A DNA stretch of 51,747 bases, from assembly GCF_002584535.1 (NCBI RefSeq), contig NZ_NUOT01000011.1, positions 1-51,747 of the forward strand, read 5' to 3'. Positions 35,253 to 43,836 of this stretch are shown here, in pieces; within the stretch, counting starts at the first letter, position 1; every line of letters starts with the position of its first letter. A program made the translations under genes and the position numbers. Under the pieces are notes generated by a model that was not told the origin of the DNA, did no database searches, and saw only the letters and a program-made list of their open reading frames with translations. Source of the DNA: Bacillus cereus (GTDB lineage Bacteria > Bacillota > Bacilli > Bacillales > Bacillaceae_G).

Positions 35253-36033
35253 ACTTATCTTCTTCTCTTGCGGGACTGTACATCCCATTTTGAATCATAT
35301 AATACTCCATCGCTTCATTTAACCACGCCTCTTCTTCCTTTGTATACGGGGACGGAATCATATCCTCATACTGATCTTCTATATTTTCTAAGTTACCCAA
35401 AGTGTGTAAAGCATCCTTTCCTACATATTGAAGCGTTGCCTTCATATGTTCATTAACAAGCTTTTGCACCTCTGGGTTATGGACTGGCTTCCCAAATAAT
35501 CTTTTCACTTCTTTCGACAACTGAATAAATTCTTTATCCAATGCGACCATCTCTTCTTCAGATTTATCGTATAATCGATCAACGGCTTTCTTATCCATGT
35601 ATTCCTCAAGCCATAGGCGTTGTTCACTTTCTTTTTGTATATTACGAATTAAACTCATTAAAATATTACTATCTACTTGCCCTTCATCTTCTAATAACGT
35701 AATTGTCCGATTAATGGCTTTCAAAGAAGTTTCAATATGTTCCTTTTTTTCTTCAAAGGCTGTTTTTTGGCGTTGTAATGTTTCTTTTAAGCTTTCATTA
35801 AAGCTAGACATATTGATCATTACACATATTTCCTCTAGACTATATCCTAAAAATTTAAGACTCACTATCTTTTGCAACGTTAAGATATCTTTATTTACAT
35901 ATATTCGATGCCCAGACCTAGGATGTTTTTCCGGTTTAAGTAATCCGATGTCATCATAATAATGTAGCGTTCGTATTGATGTGCCTGTTCTTTTAGAAAA
36001 CTCTCCAATTGAATAATTTTCATTGTTACTCAT
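35251..36033 (-). CDS. MerR-family regulator with TipAS-like effector domain
   Basis: A 260-residue regulator. The N-terminal MerR winged helix has YSIGEFSKRTGTSIRTLHYYDDIGLLKP, then a coiled-coil dimerisation helix (about 80-120), and a C-terminal helical domain (about 140-255) resembling the TipAS antibiotic-recognition domain. Members of this type sense drugs or small molecules. Its own promoter has a 19-bp spacer with an operator inside, the MerR hallmark, so it is probably autoregulated. No divergent target pump is next to it; the neighbouring gene on the other side is a lipase. Confidence 0.88.
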   Translation of the reverse strand: MSNNENYSIGEFSKRTGTSIRTLHYYDDIGLLKPEKHPRSGHRIYVNKDILTLQKIVSLKFLGYSLEEICVMINMSSFNESLKETLQRQKTAFEEKKEHIETSLKAINRTITLLEDEGQVDSNILMSLIRNIQKESEQRLWLEEYMDKKAVDRLYDKSEEEMVALDKEFIQLSKEVKRLFGKPVHNPEVQKLVNEHMKATLQYVGKDALHTLGNLENIEDQYEDMIPSPYTKEEEAWLNEAMEYYMIQNGMYSPAREEDK

Positions 36034-36076
36034 CCGTTATTCCCCCCTACATTGTTTTACCGATATGGTTACTCAA

Positions 36077-36107
36077 ATCATACTACCTCACGTAACTGTA
36101 GGTTCAA
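36077..36107 (-). promoter_or_regulatory. MerR-type promoter with 19-bp spacer
   Basis: On the minus strand TTGAAC (36102-36107), a 19-bp spacer and TATGAT (36077-36082). The spacer holds the imperfect palindrome ACCTAC-agtta-CGTGAGGT. The overlong spacer is what MerR proteins correct by untwisting DNA, so this is a self-regulated promoter for the gene at 36033. Confidence 0.8.
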
Positions 36108-36196
36108 GTATTAAATTGCTTCAAATTTCCTCAAAGAATGATTATTCCCTTTCACTCATATATTGAACTATTACTATTTCTTAAGGAGGGGCTTCC

Positions 36197-36922
36197 TTGA
36201 TACGTGCTCCTTTATCTTTTGATAAAGATACTGCCATATTATTAGCTTCATGCTGTGAATTAACATATGATCAATATAAACAAAATGGCGTTTTTCAAAT
36301 ACCGGATGGATTTCAATATGTACAAGGCTTTCAAGCAAAGGTCATTCAAACAACAGAATGGTTTGGCTTCATATTAGAATCTGAGGATACCATCGTCGTT
36401 GCCTTTCGGGGAACACAAACTGATTTAGAGTGGATTATTGATTCACTTGTGAACCAAAAACCTTATCCATACGCCTTAAATAGCGGAAATGTTCATAACG
36501 GATTTCTCTCTATTTATGAATCTTGCCGTGATCCAATTATGGATATGCTTGTCTCCTTACCATCACATAAAAAACTGCTTGCCACAGGACATAGTCTCGG
36601 CGGAGCACTTGCCACACTACACATATTAGACGCGCGAGTGAACACTGCGTTTGCACAATACGGTCTCTATACCTTCGCTTCTCCAAAAGTCGGTGATATT
36701 ACTTTTCGAAACTATTACAACATGCAAGTCGCAAGCAGCTTTCGCTTCGTTAATTTATTCGATGTCGTCCCGCTTCTTCCCCCGCGCAAAGTGCATTTTA
36801 ATGACCGTGACTGGGAGTATACACATGTTCATCACAACATGACATTTACGAAAAATACAAAATCTATCGCCAACAATCACGCCATGACAACATACAAAAC
36901 ATGTCTGACTTCTCATTTTTGA
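36197..36922 (+). CDS. Class 3 lipase-family protein
   Basis: A 241-residue alpha/beta hydrolase of the lipase_3 family with VVAFRGTQTDLEWIID upstream, the nucleophile elbow TGHSLGGALATLH (Ser133), FDVVP for the acid and HNH near the end for histidine. There is no signal peptide, so it is probably cytosolic. TTG at 36197 is the start: AAGGAGG lies 7 bases upstream and no ATG or GTG fits. The substrate is unknown; family members hydrolyse lipids or esters. Confidence 0.88.
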   Translation: MIRAPLSFDKDTAILLASCCELTYDQYKQNGVFQIPDGFQYVQGFQAKVIQTTEWFGFILESEDTIVVAFRGTQTDLEWIIDSLVNQKPYPYALNSGNVHNGFLSIYESCRDPIMDMLVSLPSHKKLLATGHSLGGALATLHILDARVNTAFAQYGLYTFASPKVGDITFRNYYNMQVASSFRFVNLFDVVPLLPPRKVHFNDRDWEYTHVHHNMTFTKNTKSIANNHAMTTYKTCLTSHF

Positions 36923-36998
36923 TACGGAAACATTTGGAAACAACATACCGGTATACTATAATAATCTATGTAACTACTTCTGGATGAGGGGACCAAAC

Positions 36999-37142
36999 AT
37001 GCTAAAATATTTCTTTGCACTTTTTCTAGTATTATTGTTTGCAGTTACAGGTTTCTTTACATTCTCATACTTTGCTACAGGCGAATATGGTGGGACTGGT
37101 ATGTTATACTCGGTGACACCTTATATCTCTATAGTGAAATAA
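36999..37142 (+). CDS. Small membrane protein, 47 residues
   Basis: The frame encodes an N-terminal membrane helix (YFFALFLVLLFAVTGFFTF) followed by SYFATGEYGGTGMLYSVTPY and a short tail. ATG is preceded by GATGAGGGGA and the stop overlaps a perfect terminator (37142-37180). A diverged relative with its own similar terminator lies at 38238-38380, which supports it as a real gene. No family recognised. Confidence 0.7.
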   Translation: MLKYFFALFLVLLFAVTGFFTFSYFATGEYGGTGMLYSVTPYISIVK

Positions 37143-37180
37143 TCAAAAACGGCTTGGAAGTTTCCAAGCCGTTTTTGATT
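37142..37180 (+). terminator. Terminator of the 47-residue membrane protein gene
   Basis: The stem AATCAAAAACGGCTTGGAA / TTCCAAGCCGTTTTTGATT directly follows the stop codon. Confidence 0.9.
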
Positions 37181-37192
37181 TACCTACCTTTA

Positions 37193-37295
37193 CTTTATGA
37201 ATTCAACTCATTCTCCTTCATAAAGTGACACTTTAATCAGCGTTTTTTTCTTCATCCCCACTGATTATTGGCCCTCATCAATCAGGTTTTTACAA
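37193..37295. repeat. Palindrome-rich intergenic element
   Basis: In the roughly 320-bp gap after the small gene there are nested inverted repeats: CTTTATGAA (37193-37201) with TTCATAAAG (37217-37225), the palindrome TAAAGTG-A-CACTTTA (37221-37235), then AATCAG and CTGATT blocks to about 37290. It has the look of a bcr-type short repeat of the B. cereus group. I see no gene in it, nor in the rest of the gap to 37460. Confidence 0.45.
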
Positions 37296-37460
37296 GCAGT
37301 TTAACTATCTAGTTTAATAATGATACATCACTAAATCTGCAAAAGAAAAGAAGTACTTTATACGAACGGATCTGTTACCCTATAATTCTATAAATCGTAT
37401 GAATTTTATTTATGCTAGCAGTTAGTAAAACGGTAATATCAATCACCGTTCATTATTATT

Positions 37461-37760
37461 CTAAATATGAATCCATCCAAATAGCGTATTCAATAATGTG
37501 ATACATATCAGCCAAACAAAAAGCCCCACATTAATTAGTAAATTTAAAATACCGATAAAAGCTGTTTTACCACTCCGTACTCCTTGTAAACCTATCATAC
37601 TTATGATAAAAGATCCAAACAGCACACCAATCGCAAAATACTCTGGAGGTATCCCTGTAAACTTCCCGAAATAATAACTAAAAGGAGTCAAAGAAAATAT
37701 AAAAATAAATACTATACAAGTCCAGCAACTAATTAAAGACCAGAATAAAGTTTTTTGCAT
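37461..37760 (-). CDS. Hypothetical three-helix membrane protein
   Basis: A 99-residue protein with three hydrophobic segments (about 8-26, 40-58, 68-92) joined by short loops; no family recognised. The ribosome site is weak (TAGCGATAG before ATG). It sits between two copies of a small-ORF cassette and has no partner gene in the same direction, so it is probably an accessory gene of this variable patch. Confidence 0.55.
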   Translation of the reverse strand: MQKTLFWSLISCWTCIVFIFIFSLTPFSYYFGKFTGIPPEYFAIGVLFGSFIISMIGLQGVRSGKTAFIGILNLLINVGLFVWLICITLLNTLFGWIHI

Positions 37761-37854
37761 TCTATCGCTACTTATATGATATATACAGCTAAAATTTCTA
37801 TGTAAAATATTATATCCTTATTGCAGACTATTTTTTCAGAAAGAAGGTAATATA

Positions 37855-38205
37855 TTGAAAAAAAAGAACATTTCCCTTTCTGTTTTCATCACACTACTTA
37901 TTATTATAGGAGGAGTATATATCATGAAAGAAAAGCAAAAAAACGAAGCTAAAGAACAAGAACAAAAAAAAGAAGCAATGATACAAAAATCAAAGGAAGT
38001 AGCTATTGCTACAATAAAAAAAGACTTAGGTGTTGAAATGGTTGTAACTAGTTATCAATTAGAACCTACTATACAAATTATTTTTATTAATGGTCATCCA
38101 AACGACGATAAAAATAATAAACTAAGTGTATCCATTTCATATGAAGAAAATTACTTAGTTACTTCAATTGGATATGATTACTTACCACAAAAGACTAATA
38201 TCTAG
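37855..38205 (+). CDS. Hypothetical membrane-anchored protein, 116 residues
   Basis: An N-terminal membrane anchor (ISLSVFITLLIIIGGVYIM) is followed by a Lys/Glu/Gln-rich linker (residues 25-50) and a small globular domain with alternating strands. TTG at 37855 follows AGAAGGTAA; the next in-frame ATG at 37924 has GGAGGAG upstream and would give a 93-residue protein without the anchor, so both starts are possible. I do not recognise the domain. Confidence 0.6.
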   Translation: MKKKNISLSVFITLLIIIGGVYIMKEKQKNEAKEQEQKKEAMIQKSKEVAIATIKKDLGVEMVVTSYQLEPTIQIIFINGHPNDDKNNKLSVSISYEENYLVTSIGYDYLPQKTNI

Positions 38206-38237
38206 TTGTTTCATTACGAGATAATTATAAGAAAGAA

Positions 38238-38339
38238 TTGACTGAAAACTTACTTTTTCTCGTTCTATTATTTGTAGTCTCATACTTTGCTACAGAGGAA
38301 TACAGTGAAATTGATATGTTATATTTAGTAGCAAGCTAA
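38238..38339 (+). pseudogene. Decayed duplicate of the 47-residue membrane protein gene
   Basis: The frame reads LLFLVLLFVVSYFATEEYSEI then DMLYLVAS, matching the protein at 36999 (FLVLLFAV...SYFATGEYGGTGMLY) with about six residues of the helix deleted and no good start: only a TTG with a weak ribosome site. The terminator after it is also a copy of the one at 37142. Confidence 0.6.
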
Positions 38340-38342
38340 AAA

Positions 38343-38380
38343 AAATCAAAAAGCTTGGAGGTTTCCAAGCTTTTTGATTC
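38343..38380 (+). terminator. Terminator after the decayed duplicate
   Basis: The stem AATCAAAAAGCTTGGA / TCCAAGCTTTTTGATT has the same arm sequence as the terminator at 37142-37180, with the CGG of that stem missing. The remaining gap to 38567 shows only an AAGG-CCCCT/AGGGACCTT hairpin near 38508-38540 and no gene. Confidence 0.85.
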
Positions 38381-38567
38381 TCCTGAAATATAACGGACCA
38401 AACAAAAGACTTACCTTCCTTTGTTGTTTCCATCGTCTTTGCTAATAAGCTACCAGTTTCTTCTTTATTTTTTCGAACATTTCGAGAGACCTATGTAATC
38501 GTTTAATAAAGGCCCCTCCGCATCTTCGCAAGGGACCTTATCTTATTTCTATCAGATTTTACCGAAA

Positions 38568-38612
38568 GAGTACCCCTACTTCAAACAAAGTTGAGTGGGG
38601 GAGTATTCATAT
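38568..38612 (-). terminator. Terminator of the glg operon
   Basis: An imperfect but GC-rich hairpin, AATACTCCCCCACT...AGTAGGGGTACTC on the minus strand, is followed by TTTCGGT. It lies immediately after the glgP stop. Confidence 0.65.
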
Positions 38613-38617
38613 TCAGT

Positions 38618-41026
38618 TCACGAAAGCTTAACCATATCACCAATACCCCAAATCTCATTACTATATTGTAAAATCGTACGGTCACTCGCAAAGTGCCCAG
38701 ATTGTGCAATATTGATGATCGACATCTCTAACCACTTTCTTCTGTTTTCGTATGCTCTCCCTACATCTTCTTGGCGCTCTGCATATGGACTAAAATCACG
38801 AAGAACAAAATACTCATCATTTTGGATAACAAGAGAATCATAAATTGCTTCAAATTCAGCGCCAGCATTTGTGAAGAAACCATTTGTTAATTGGTCAACT
38901 ACTTTTTTAATATGCATATTGTGATGATAGTAGTCGTTCGCACGATATCCACCATTTTGATAATAATGCAGTACTTCTTCCGCCGTTAATCCGAAGATAA
39001 AACAGGCTTCGTCCCCAACTCTTTCTCTTATTTCAATATTAGCACCATCCAGCGTTCCGAGTGTAATGGCACCGTTCATCATAAACTTCATATTTCCTGT
39101 TCCTGATGCTTCTTTACTTGCTGTTGAGATTTGCTCACTTACATCTGCTGCTGGGAATATATCTTCCGCAAGTGAAACACGATAGTTTTCTAGAAAGATA
39201 ACTTTCATATATTGACTCACATACGGATCTTCATTTACTTTTCTGGCAAGTTCATTTATTAATTTAATAATTTTTTTCGCATAATAATAGCCTGGTGATG
39301 CTTTCGCGCCGAAAATAAATGTGCGCGGATAAAATGAAAAGCTTGTGTCGTCTTTTAAACGATTGTACAAATATAAAATATGTAATACGTTTAATAATTG
39401 TCTTTTATAAGCGTGCAATCGTTTTACCTGTACATCAAAAATAGAATTTGGATCCACAACAATTCCCATCTTATTTGCAATTCTCTCAGCCAAAATACTT
39501 TTACGGTGCTGCTTTACAGAGTGTAACTTGTCTTGAAAAACAGTATCATACCGATAATCTTGCAACAATTGTAACTTTTCAGGTTGCTTCTTCCACTCCG
39601 TTCCAATCGCTTCTGAAATGAGATTCGTAAGCTGTGGGTTTGCTTTCATGAGCCATCGTCTATGAGCAATTCCATTTGTTTTATTATTAAATTTGTCTGG
39701 GAAAAACTCGTAAAACAACCGCATTTCACGTTGTTTTAGGATTTCCGTATGAATTTTTGCAACACCATTTACACTATAGCTTCCGACAATTGCTAAATGT
39801 GCCATTTTGACAAGATTATGCGCGATAATCGCCATATCTTCAATCCGCTTCCAATCATACGGATAACGCTCCCACAATTCATGACAAAAGCGTTCATTAA
39901 TCTCTTCAATAATCATATAAATCCGTGGTAATAACGGTTTAAAAATATGAATCGGCCACTTCTCAAGCGCTTCTGATAAAGTCGTATGATTCGTATAAGA
40001 AATCGTATGAGTTGTAATATACCAAGCCTCTTCCCAAGCAAGCTTTTCTTCATCTAATAAAATGCGCATCAGTTCAGGAATCGCAAGAACTGGATGTGTA
40101 TCATTGATATGAATCGCAATTTTCTCATGTAAATTGCGAAGCGTTCCGTTGCGTTCACGATGCAAACGAACGATATTTTGCAAGCTCGCTGATACGAGAA
40201 AATATTGTTGTTTTAACCGAAGTATTTTCCCTTCATCATGCGTATCATCAGGATATAAAAGTTCTGATACCACTTCTGTTTCACGTTTATATTTCAAAAT
40301 ATCCTTGCAGTTTTGCGGGAAGGAAACTGGCTCTGCGTTCCAAAGCCGAAGTGTATTCACAGTATCTGTTTCATATCCAACAACCGGAACATCATAAGGA
40401 ACAGCCATAATAACTTCTGCGTCAGTATGTCGAAACTCTAAGCGCCCATTAATTTGTACGGCTTCCACTTGTCCAAAATAACTCACTTCCACTGCTTGAT
40501 CATGCCTTCTTACTTCCCAAACATTTTCATGAAGAAGCCACTGTTCAGGCAATTCTACTTGATATCCATCGACAATTTTTTGATCAAACAAGCCATGCTT
40601 ATACCGAATACCACATCCGTGTCCTGGAAGATTTAACGATGCAAGTGAATCAAGAAAACAGGCTGCTAAGCGGCCTAGTCCTCCGTTTCCAAGCCCTGCG
40701 TCCGCTTCGCTTTCCTCCAATTCCTTCAATGAAACCCCAAGTTCTGAAATACCTTTTTCACATACATCACGTATTCCTAGATTCAGCAAGTTACTACCAA
40801 GCAAACGACCGAGTAAGAATTCAATAGATAAGTAATACATTTGCTTTTGATTCCCGGTCCGGTACCTTTCATTTGTTGCAATCCAGTGCTGATTCATATA
40901 CTCACGTACCATATGACCAAGCGTATTATACTGATCACGACTTGTAGAATCTTTGAAACTTTTTCCATACATCGTTTCTAGTTTTTCTAAAAAAGCTGCT
41001 TTAAAGCTTTCAACATGAGTAAACAT
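38618..41026 (-). CDS. glgP: Glycogen phosphorylase
   Basis: An 802-residue GT35 enzyme that releases glucose-1-phosphate from glycogen. Visible: EADAGLGNGGLGRLAACFLDS near the N terminus, the HINDTHP block, VKRLHAYKRQLLN, and the pyridoxal-phosphate site EASGTGNMKFMMNGAITLGTLDGANIEI. ATG follows AGGTGGTGA. It lies 11 bp after glgA and ends the operon. Confidence 0.96.
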   Translation of the reverse strand: MFTHVESFKAAFLEKLETMYGKSFKDSTSRDQYNTLGHMVREYMNQHWIATNERYRTGNQKQMYYLSIEFLLGRLLGSNLLNLGIRDVCEKGISELGVSLKELEESEADAGLGNGGLGRLAACFLDSLASLNLPGHGCGIRYKHGLFDQKIVDGYQVELPEQWLLHENVWEVRRHDQAVEVSYFGQVEAVQINGRLEFRHTDAEVIMAVPYDVPVVGYETDTVNTLRLWNAEPVSFPQNCKDILKYKRETEVVSELLYPDDTHDEGKILRLKQQYFLVSASLQNIVRLHRERNGTLRNLHEKIAIHINDTHPVLAIPELMRILLDEEKLAWEEAWYITTHTISYTNHTTLSEALEKWPIHIFKPLLPRIYMIIEEINERFCHELWERYPYDWKRIEDMAIIAHNLVKMAHLAIVGSYSVNGVAKIHTEILKQREMRLFYEFFPDKFNNKTNGIAHRRWLMKANPQLTNLISEAIGTEWKKQPEKLQLLQDYRYDTVFQDKLHSVKQHRKSILAERIANKMGIVVDPNSIFDVQVKRLHAYKRQLLNVLHILYLYNRLKDDTSFSFYPRTFIFGAKASPGYYYAKKIIKLINELARKVNEDPYVSQYMKVIFLENYRVSLAEDIFPAADVSEQISTASKEASGTGNMKFMMNGAITLGTLDGANIEIRERVGDEACFIFGLTAEEVLHYYQNGGYRANDYYHHNMHIKKVVDQLTNGFFTNAGAEFEAIYDSLVIQNDEYFVLRDFSPYAERQEDVGRAYENRRKWLEMSIINIAQSGHFASDRTILQYSNEIWGIGDMVKLS

Positions 41027-41037
41027 CTTTTCACCAC

Positions 41038-42474
41038 CTAAGAGTGTTTCAGCAAACTTTTATATAGTTCCTTGTATGCGAGAGCCGAATTTTTCCAGCT
41101 ATAATCTTCTGTCATCGCCTGTTTGACAAGCTGATCCCATACCGGTTTATTATGATAGTACGTAAGCGCACGACGAACCGTATATAACATGTCATGAGCA
41201 TTAAAATTTCTAAAGCTGAAACCATTTCCGGTCTCCGTTTTCTCATTATAAGACTGAACTGTATCATTCAATCCCCCTGTTTCCCTTACAATTGGGATTA
41301 CACCGTATGCCAGTGCAATAAGCTGCCCAAGACCACACGGTTCAAATAATGACGGCATTAAAAATAAATCGCTGCCTGCATATACTTGATGTGCTAACTC
41401 CTCATTAAATCCGATATACACTTTCACTTTTTCTGGATACTCATATGCCATCCATTCGAAAAACTGCTCATATTCAGAATCTCCTGATCCTAAAATGATG
41501 CATTGTACATCATCTTCCATCATTTCATGAAATACCGTACGTACTAAGTCAAGGCCTTTTTGCTTTGTTAACCTTGTTACCATCGAAATAATTGGCGTAT
41601 CTTCTTTTTCTGGCAAACCAAAGTAGCGCTGCAGTGCACGTTTATTTTCTTGCTTATCACATAGCGACTCTGCATCATACTGCGCAGTTATAAATGCATC
41701 TGTTTTCGGATTATATACGCTCGTATCAATACCATTTACAATCCCACTCAGCTTATCATTATATTTACGCAGTAAACCATCTAGCTTTTCGCCAAAAAAT
41801 TCATATTGAATCTCTTCTTTATACGTAGGGCTAACCGCTGTAATACGATCGGAAGCGATGATGCCCCCTTTCATAAAGTTAACGTTCCCATAAAATTCAA
41901 GCTGTTCACTATGAAAATATTCGTCACCAAGCTCCAATAAATCATGCATAACCTCACGAGAAAATACACCTTGAAACTGCAAATTATGAATCGTATAAAC
42001 GGTTTTAATATGTTGATATAACGGGTTGTCCCCATACTTTTCACGCAGTAAAAAATTCGCCATCGCGGTATGCCAATCATGACTATGAAGGATATCCACT
42101 TCAAAATCCAGGTGCGGCATACACTCTAATACTGCTTTAGAAAAGAACGAAAAACGTTCTCCATCATCATAATGACCATAAAGAGAATCCCTTTTAAAAT
42201 AATATTCATTGTCGATTAAATAATACGTAATCCCGTCTTGCTCTCCTTTTAAAATCCCGCAATATTGATTTCGCCAACCGAGCTGAACATGGATTACTTT
42301 GTGAAGCGTACATGCTTCTCGCAAGTGCGCAGGAATAAGACTATAGTTCGGAAGTATAATGCGAACGTTCACTCCTAATTTTTTGAGTTCCTTTGGAAGT
42401 GCACCCGCTACATCTGCTAGGCCTCCTGATTTAATAAACGGTACGCATTCTGATACTGCAAATAAAATATTCAC
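41038..42474 (-). CDS. glgA: Glycogen synthase
   Basis: A 478-residue GT5 enzyme that extends alpha-1,4-glucan from ADP-glucose. It has the ADP-glucose binding motif [16 protein letters not shown], the HSHDWHTA block and the C-terminal [35 protein letters not shown] at 42474 is chosen because it gives the family N terminus [16 protein letters not shown] at 42486 is also possible. Neither has a good ribosome site. The upstream 300 bp hold a candidate structured RNA and a hairpin, so glgA-glgP may be set separately from glgB-C-D. Confidence 0.95.
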   Translation of the reverse strand: MNILFAVSECVPFIKSGGLADVAGALPKELKKLGVNVRIILPNYSLIPAHLREACTLHKVIHVQLGWRNQYCGILKGEQDGITYYLIDNEYYFKRDSLYGHYDDGERFSFFSKAVLECMPHLDFEVDILHSHDWHTAMANFLLREKYGDNPLYQHIKTVYTIHNLQFQGVFSREVMHDLLELGDEYFHSEQLEFYGNVNFMKGGIIASDRITAVSPTYKEEIQYEFFGEKLDGLLRKYNDKLSGIVNGIDTSVYNPKTDAFITAQYDAESLCDKQENKRALQRYFGLPEKEDTPIISMVTRLTKQKGLDLVRTVFHEMMEDDVQCIILGSGDSEYEQFFEWMAYEYPEKVKVYIGFNEELAHQVYAGSDLFLMPSLFEPCGLGQLIALAYGVIPIVRETGGLNDTVQSYNEKTETGNGFSFRNFNAHDMLYTVRRALTYYHNKPVWDQLVKQAMTEDYSWKNSALAYKELYKSLLKHS

Positions 42475-42565
42475 GTGTTGTTCCACTGCCTGAAAAGCGT
42501 GTACACTCTGTGCCGCCCTTCTTACAGCTTCCTCCCTTCGAATTTTAAATTCATATCATGATGAG

Positions 42566-42602
42566 CCAGTGAATCCCTATTAGATAGGATTTCACCGGCT
42601 AT
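42566..42602 (-). other. Leader hairpin upstream of glgA
   Basis: The minus strand carries AGCCGGTGAAATCC / GGGATTCACTGGCT with a roughly 9-base loop, a 14-bp near-perfect stem, between the candidate RNA and glgA. No T run follows, so it looks like a leader or RNA-stability structure and not a terminator. Confidence 0.55.
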
Positions 42603-42640
42603 ATAAATTCATTTTCATTTTTCAACATATAATCCACGCC

Positions 42641-42760
42641 ATAAAAAAACAAAAGATACCCTCTATTTGCTTGCTTCTTTCGTTTTAACTTAGCATGGGG
42701 CCAAAAAAGGTACTGCCCACTTCTATGCAAGGCAGGACACTCTCTTCACCTAAAAAAAGA
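42641..42760 (-). ncRNA. Candidate structured RNA or cis-acting leader, copy 2
   Basis: On the minus strand: CTTTTTTTAGGTG, GAGAG, TCC, GCCTTGCATAGAA, CAG, CTTTTTT, GGCCCC, then a hairpin AACGAAAG / CTTTTGTT followed by seven T residues. It is the relative of 34188-34299, and the terminator stem is kept by a G-T wobble. It lies between glgD and glgA in the operon direction, so termination here would uncouple glgA-glgP from the upstream genes. Confidence 0.55.
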
Positions 42761-42783
42761 ATGTTTTCATTTATATTGAGATT

Positions 42784-43818
42784 TCAAGAATAACTCGTAA
42801 TATTTTGACTTCGGACACTACCTTTTTCCAAAACATGTGGTTGTTCAGGCGTTCCTGTTAAAACTACACCATCCTCAATCTTAACATCTTTATCAATAAT
42901 AACACCATCTAATATACAATTATCTCCAATTTGGCTCTTTTGCATAATAATGCTATTGCGAATCACTGAACCTTCTCCAACCTTTACAGAACGGAAGACA
43001 ACGCTATTCTCAACCTTCCCTGCAATGACGCTGCCATTTGCGATCATTGTATTTTGTACATTTGCTCCCTTTATATAACGCGTTGGTGGCTCATCTTTTA
43101 CTTTTGTAAAAATTGGTGCTTCTTTCGTAAATAACTGCTTCCAAATAGAAGGCTGCAAAATTTCTAAACTATGCTTATAATAGCTTTCAATCGAATCAAT
43201 GACAGCTACGTATCCTGTATGTTCATATGTTCCAATGTACAATGATTTCCCCTGTTTTTCTCTAACAACATCAAATAAACTATAATGCTCCATATCTTTA
43301 TATGTTTCAAATAAATCTAATAATAGCTGTTTCTTAAGCACATAGGTTTGCAGGGGAACTCCTTCATGGCACACTTCCGTAACATCTGCTTCCGTATGTA
43401 TATGTCTCTCTAATACTGCTTGAAAATTTATCGCTGTAACAAGATGACTATTTGTAATGACAACATACTCTTGTTTGCTGCGCAGAAAATAGTCAATATG
43501 TCTTCTAAAATGAGCAAAAGAACCAAACTCATCTTGATCGCATTGGCAATTCGGAGGAAATAAAAATAAGCCATCGCGTTTTCTATCTAAATCCCATTGC
43601 TTTCCTGATCCGAGGTGATCCATCAAGGAACGATTTTTATGACTTGTAAAAATCGCTACACTATGAATATGAGAATTAACCATATTCGAAAGCATAAAAT
43701 CAATGAGACGATAACGTCCTCCAAATGGTAGTGCTGCCAGTGAACGATGCCCTGTTACTTTCTTTAAGGAAGGAAAACTCCCTGTTGCATTAATAATTCC
43801 TAACATTGATTCTCCCAT
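42784..43818 (-). CDS. glgD: GlgD, ADP-glucose pyrophosphorylase regulatory-type subunit
   Basis: A 344-residue protein of the nucleotidyltransferase fold plus left-handed beta helix. Compared with GlgC it lacks the catalytic GGKGSRL loop (here INATGSFPSLKKVTGHRSLAALPFGGRYRLIDF), as expected for GlgD, which forms mixed complexes with GlgC. The C-terminal hexapeptide repeats are visible (VKVGEGSVIRNSIIMQKSQIGDN). ATG at 43818 follows AAGGGGG; ATG at 43806 with GGGAGA upstream is an alternative. It is 18 bp after glgC. Confidence 0.93.
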   Translation of the reverse strand: MGESMLGIINATGSFPSLKKVTGHRSLAALPFGGRYRLIDFMLSNMVNSHIHSVAIFTSHKNRSLMDHLGSGKQWDLDRKRDGLFLFPPNCQCDQDEFGSFAHFRRHIDYFLRSKQEYVVITNSHLVTAINFQAVLERHIHTEADVTEVCHEGVPLQTYVLKKQLLLDLFETYKDMEHYSLFDVVREKQGKSLYIGTYEHTGYVAVIDSIESYYKHSLEILQPSIWKQLFTKEAPIFTKVKDEPPTRYIKGANVQNTMIANGSVIAGKVENSVVFRSVKVGEGSVIRNSIIMQKSQIGDNCILDGVIIDKDVKIEDGVVLTGTPEQPHVLEKGSVRSQNITSYS

Positions 43819-43836
43819 TCATCTCATCCCCCTTTT

